Below, piece after piece: positions 61,701 to 64,000 of a stretch of DNA of 64,000 nt. Each line of letters opens with the position of its first letter. The stretch's first letter is position 1. The notes below the pieces were generated by a model, which had not been told where the DNA came from, did no database searches, and saw only the letters and a list, made by a program, of their open reading frames with translations. The translations under genes were made by a program, and so were the position numbers. Source of the DNA: DATEDA01 sp963827595 (GTDB taxonomy: Bacteria; Pseudomonadota; Gammaproteobacteria; Burkholderiales; SG8-39); contig CAWHBT010000014.1 in the NCBI GenBank assembly GCA_963827595.1, positions 124,001 through 188,000 of the forward strand. The letters run 5' to 3'.

Positions 61701-61856
61701 CCGGGCTCCGATCTGGGCGCGCGGGAAGCGGCGGTGTAGGTCGTTTCGGGCGATTGGGCCGGCACCGCCGGCGCGAGCAAGCCGACGCTCGCCAACGCGA
61801 CAACGGACGCGACGCGAGGAACGCGTCTCGCCTCACGATTCGATGAAGCCGACACG
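58751..61856 (-). CDS. secreted di-heme c-type cytochrome with membrane tail (multiple frameshifts)
   Basis: About 1,035 residues from GTG 61856 (GGAGGGG upstream). A Sec signal peptide (VASVVALASVGLLAPAVPA) leads to a periplasmic part with two heme-binding CxxCH motifs, CAFCH (60866-60880) and CAICH (60146-60160), 240 residues apart. This layout resembles the di-heme peroxidase/RoxA rubber-oxygenase superfamily. The C-terminal part has three or four membrane segments near 59.45-59.1 kb, then a short tail ending LRLKAFLKTL. At least eight frame changes occur along the gene. It ends 25 bases before the GMC-patatin-P450 gene, so the two are likely co-transcribed. Confidence 0.78.
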
Positions 61857-61860
61857 AGCC

Positions 61861-61867
61861 CCCCTCC
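61861..61867 (-). promoter_or_regulatory. ribosome binding site supporting the GTG start of the cytochrome
   Basis: Minus-strand GGAGGGG just before GTG 61856. The longer frame upstream (to 61939) has no signal-peptide character, so this site decides the start. Confidence 0.65.
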
Positions 61868-61971
61868 AGGTGCGCGCTGCCGGATCGTACGGGAGGGTGA
61901 CACACCCCGCCCCCGCGTATCTACTATGACATGCTCCACCCTCTATCGAGGGTTGTCAAACAAGATCCAGT

Positions 61972-62055
61972 ATGAAGAACATGTTCCCGCGAATATCACT
62001 GGCCTGCATCCTCGCACTCCTGGCAATTCACGCTTCAGCCGCCTATCCGTTCTAG
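61972..62055 (+). pseudogene. signal-peptide stub of a lost secreted protein
   Basis: A 27-codon frame, MKNMFPRISLACILALLAIH then ASAAYPF and a stop. It is a complete Sec signal peptide with an ASA cleavage site and nothing after it. It overlaps the 3' end of the zinc-ribbon gene on the other strand by about 20 bases. Either a truncated gene or a very small secreted peptide. Confidence 0.4.
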
Positions 62056-62238
62056 CCTGTCCTCCGGCAACGCTGCACCGCACTGATAGCACGTCGCCGC
62101 CGCCGGATTGTTCACCGCTTCGCAGCGGGCGCACGGGACCAAATCGAGTGGCACGCCGCAGGCGATGCAGAACTTCGACTCCGGCAGGTTGATGTGCTCG
62201 CAGAACGGGCACCCGGCAGCCCGCATGGAAGGGCTCAC
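62035..62238 (-). CDS. double zinc-ribbon protein
   Basis: 67 residues from GTG 62238, chosen because AGGAG (62246-62250) is seven bases upstream. Four Cys-x2-Cys pairs, CPFC, CIAC, CARC and CYQC, form two zinc ribbons (DZANK-like). Such small proteins are usually cytosolic and of unknown role. It points toward the di-heme cytochrome gene on the same strand from about 180 bases away. Confidence 0.7.
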   Translation of the reverse strand: MSPSMRAAGCPFCEHINLPESKFCIACGVPLDLVPCARCEAVNNPAAATCYQCGAALPEDRLERIGG

Positions 62239-62764
62239 AGCCAAACTCCTAGTCATTACCTTTCGATGCATTGGTCACATGTTCCTACTAGAAAGCGGCG
62301 ACTCTACATAGCGCATTCCCACCCCCGCGGCGCCCAGAGCATCCGGCTCTTTCAAGTAAGTCGAGGAGTCGACACCAAGCGATGGCCGTGCACGGCACGC
62401 GCGAGTGTTTTGTAAATCGAAGTGGGTTTCCACATGTCGGGTGCGTCGCGCGAGTGCCCGAGCGGATCAGTCAGTTTCGCGGGGTACCCGATGCGATCCA
62501 CACCGATCGCGGATCGGAGTTCTCCAGCCGGCACTGGATAGGTAGATCTTCGGCAACGCAAGAGATTGTCAACCTTTGTGTCAAGTCGGGAACAGTTGGT
62601 CGCCTCTCGGAAAATCTTGCTCTGCGAGCTGTTTCCTGAGTGTAAACGACTAGTTTTTCGGTGCACTAGCCCGGCGCGCTGCACGTTTGTTGGGGCCGAC
62701 CCTGGGGTGTCGGACTCTTCATGCCGACGCGTTCCGCCCAGGAGCGGCATCCAACTCCGAAAAG
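62239..62764. other. AT-richer intergenic region with transposase remnant
   Basis: About 520 bases of noticeably lower GC than the rest of the window. It contains a short transposase-like scrap (annotated separately) and no intact gene. The divergent promoters of the zinc-ribbon gene and the terminal secreted-protein gene should lie here. Confidence 0.45.
62440..62560 (+). pseudogene. fragment of an IS3-type transposase (rve integrase core)
   Basis: The frame reads ERISQFRGVPDAIHTDRGSE then F, matching the region around the second catalytic Asp of IS3-family OrfB (P-x-x-I-x-x-D-x-G-x-E-F). Flanking sequence does not continue the domain and no terminal repeats are seen. Short, degenerate remnant. 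Confidence 0.45.
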
Positions 62765-64000
62765 GTGGCAACAATAGAAGCACAGCGCAACGCCCTTCCT
62801 CAGCCGATCGACCGAGTCGGCGACGGCATTTCGCGCGGGGTCTCCGGTCGCTCTGCCCTTCTCTTGCCGATATGCAGCTGGAAGTCTTTGGCCTTTGGGC
62901 TGCTATGGCTGATCCTCGTATGGACTACAGAGTCCGGCGCGCAAACACTACCCTCGGGCTTTAGCGAGCAGGTGGTATTGAGCGGACTTACAAAGCCAAC
63001 CGTCGCGCAGTTTGCTCCTGATGGTCGTGTCTTCGTTGCTGAGAAGAGCGGACTGATCAAGGTCTTCAGCAAGCTTGGCGCTACGACACCGACAATTTTT
63101 GCCGACCTGCGCGCGAACGTTTACGACTTTGGTAAGAGCGGGCTCCTTGGCATGGCGCTCCACCCGAGCTTCCCGAGCGTGCCCTATGTGTACGTCCTCT
63201 ATACCTTTGATGGCCCCGTCGGAGGGACTGCGCCGACGTGGGGGGACTCATGCCCGTCGGCCAACGGTGACTGCGTAGTGAGCGCACGGCTGTCGCGTCT
63301 ACGCGCCGGCGGCGACGTGATGACGGGCGCCGAACAAGTATTGGTCTGGGACTGGTATCAGCGGTATCCGGACCAACCCGTCGGCAGTCTCGCATTCGGT
63401 CCGGATGGAGCTCTTTACGCGAGTGCTGGCGACGGCGCGGGTTCTACGTTCGTGGATTTTGGTCAAGGCGTCAGCCAGAGTCCCGATCCGCCGAGTCAAG
63501 GCGGCGCGCTGCGGAGCCAGGATCTACGGTCCCCGGCGGATCCGGTCGCTCTTAGCGGCTCGATCATCCGAATCCATCCGGACACTGGCCAGCCACTCCC
63601 GCAAGTGACTTCGATGCTTGTCGAGCCACCCACCGTCGACGCGAGCGGCGTGAAGAGCTATGAGGTGACTTCGGTATTTCAGGGTTCCCTGCCCACGATC
63701 GTGCGCGTCTTGGAACCCACTAACCCCGCACCCGGCACGCCGCGGCGATTCCTGTACGTGCTGCCGGTTCAGGAAGGCGTCACCGACTTGGGTTCGACCC
63801 ATAGCGACGGCCTTGAGGAATTGCGGCTGCTCGACGTTCACAATCGTTACAACCTTACGCTCATCGCACCGTCCTTCCACATCGAGCCTTGGTATGGCGA
63901 CCATCACAACAATCCCGATCGTCGCCTGGAAAGCTTCGTGGTCCGAGATCTCGTCCCCTTCGGGGACAGCTTCGCGAGCCCGGGTGTAATTCCGCAGCGC
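62765..64000 (+). CDS. secreted PQQ-dependent dehydrogenase-like/hydrolase protein, C-terminus beyond window
   Basis: Open to the window end. A signal peptide or anchor (SLAFGLLWLILVW, then SGAQ) precedes a glucose/sorbosone-dehydrogenase-type propeller: LTKPTVAQFAPDGRVFVAEK, LLGMALHPSFP, VGSLAFGPDGALYASAGDG and SGSIIRIHPDTGQPLPQ. At that point (63604) the propeller, normally about twice as long, switches in frame to a different domain: RFLYVLPVQEG, WGDG-like STHSDGLEEL, APSFHIEPWYGDH, resembling esterase-like alpha/beta hydrolases. The start is uncertain (GTG 62765 or TTG 62864). GC is lower than in the neighbouring genes. Confidence 0.72.
   Translation, partial: MATIEAQRNALPQPIDRVGDGISRGVSGRSALLLPICSWKSLAFGLLWLILVWTTESGAQTLPSGFSEQVVLSGLTKPTVAQFAPDGRVFVAEKSGLIKVFSKLGATTPTIFADLRANVYDFGKSGLLGMALHPSFPSVPYVYVLYTFDGPVGGTAPTWGDSCPSANGDCVVSARLSRLRAGGDVMTGAEQVLVWDWYQRYPDQPVGSLAFGPDGALYASAGDGAGSTFVDFGQGVSQSPDPPSQGGALRSQDLRSPADPVALSGSIIRIHPDTGQPLPQVTSMLVEPPTVDASGVKSYEVTSVFQGSLPTIVRVLEPTNPAPGTPRRFLYVLPVQEGVTDLGSTHSDGLEELRLLDVHNRYNLTLIAPSFHIEPWYGDHHNNPDRRLESFVVRDLVPFGDSFASPGVIPQR

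Overview
The window is very GC-rich over most of its length and looks like chromosome of an environmental betaproteobacterium, probably near the Burkholderiales. The best clues are a Bug/TctC-type solute-binding protein, a DUF3563 and a DUF2917 protein, a SoxR with its own operator, an IorAB-type molybdenum hydroxylase, and many LysR/AraC/two-component regulators. This is inferred from gene families; no rRNA or intact tRNA is present to confirm it. Many large genes are broken by single-base indels, mostly in G/C runs, and both frames stay clean up to the break. I therefore treat most of these as probable consensus errors rather than decay.

Layout. 1-8.1 kb: the 5' part (minus strand) of a giant cyclic beta-1,2-glucan synthase. 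8.6-12.8 kb: Bug-type binding protein, flavin monooxygenase-like protein, OsmC protein and four very small proteins. 13.2-21.6 kb: RND efflux adaptor and pump, an OmpR regulator, an orphan receiver and a hybrid histidine kinase. 21.9-26.1 kb: AraC regulator, secreted DUF1579 protein, then SoxR divergent from an SDR/QueA-like operon behind a textbook SoxR box. 26.2-30.4 kb: OmpR regulator, a five-PAS hybrid kinase and an SRPBCC protein. 30.4-31.1 kb: YCII and VOC gene remnants. 31-35 kb: molybdenum hydroxylase (IorB, IorA) and a LysR regulator.

35.1-49.3 kb is a catabolic block bounded by two direct copies of the 3' part of a CAU-anticodon tRNA. It holds two divergent operons that look like one unit: creatininase-like hydrolase, AhpD-like protein, Rid protein, Rieske oxygenase and binding protein on the minus strand; amino-acid-type ABC ATPase and permease, a 2-oxoglutarate oxygenase and an HD-domain protein resembling mixed-valent di-iron oxygenases on the plus strand. 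Next to it is a complete branched-chain-type ABC system (LivK-H-M-G-F) in one operon with a CodA-like amidohydrolase. The content suggests uptake and oxidative/hydrolytic breakdown of nitrogenous organic compounds; substrates are unknown.

49.5-61.9 kb holds the most unusual locus. Three minus-strand genes are packed head to tail: a secreted di-heme c-type cytochrome with a membrane-spanning tail; a protein of about 2,000 residues fusing a GMC flavin oxidoreductase, a patatin-like lipase interrupted by membrane segments, and a cytochrome P450; and a class III nucleotide cyclase/AAA/TPR protein whose start overlaps the fusion gene's stop. The P450 has its ExxR and heme-cysteine motifs but no visible acid/threonine pair in the I helix. 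My inference is a membrane-associated lipid-release and lipid-oxidation machine linked to cyclic-nucleotide signalling. 62-64 kb is less GC-rich, with a zinc-ribbon protein, a signal-peptide stub, a transposase scrap and the start of a secreted PQQ-dehydrogenase-like/hydrolase protein that runs off the window.
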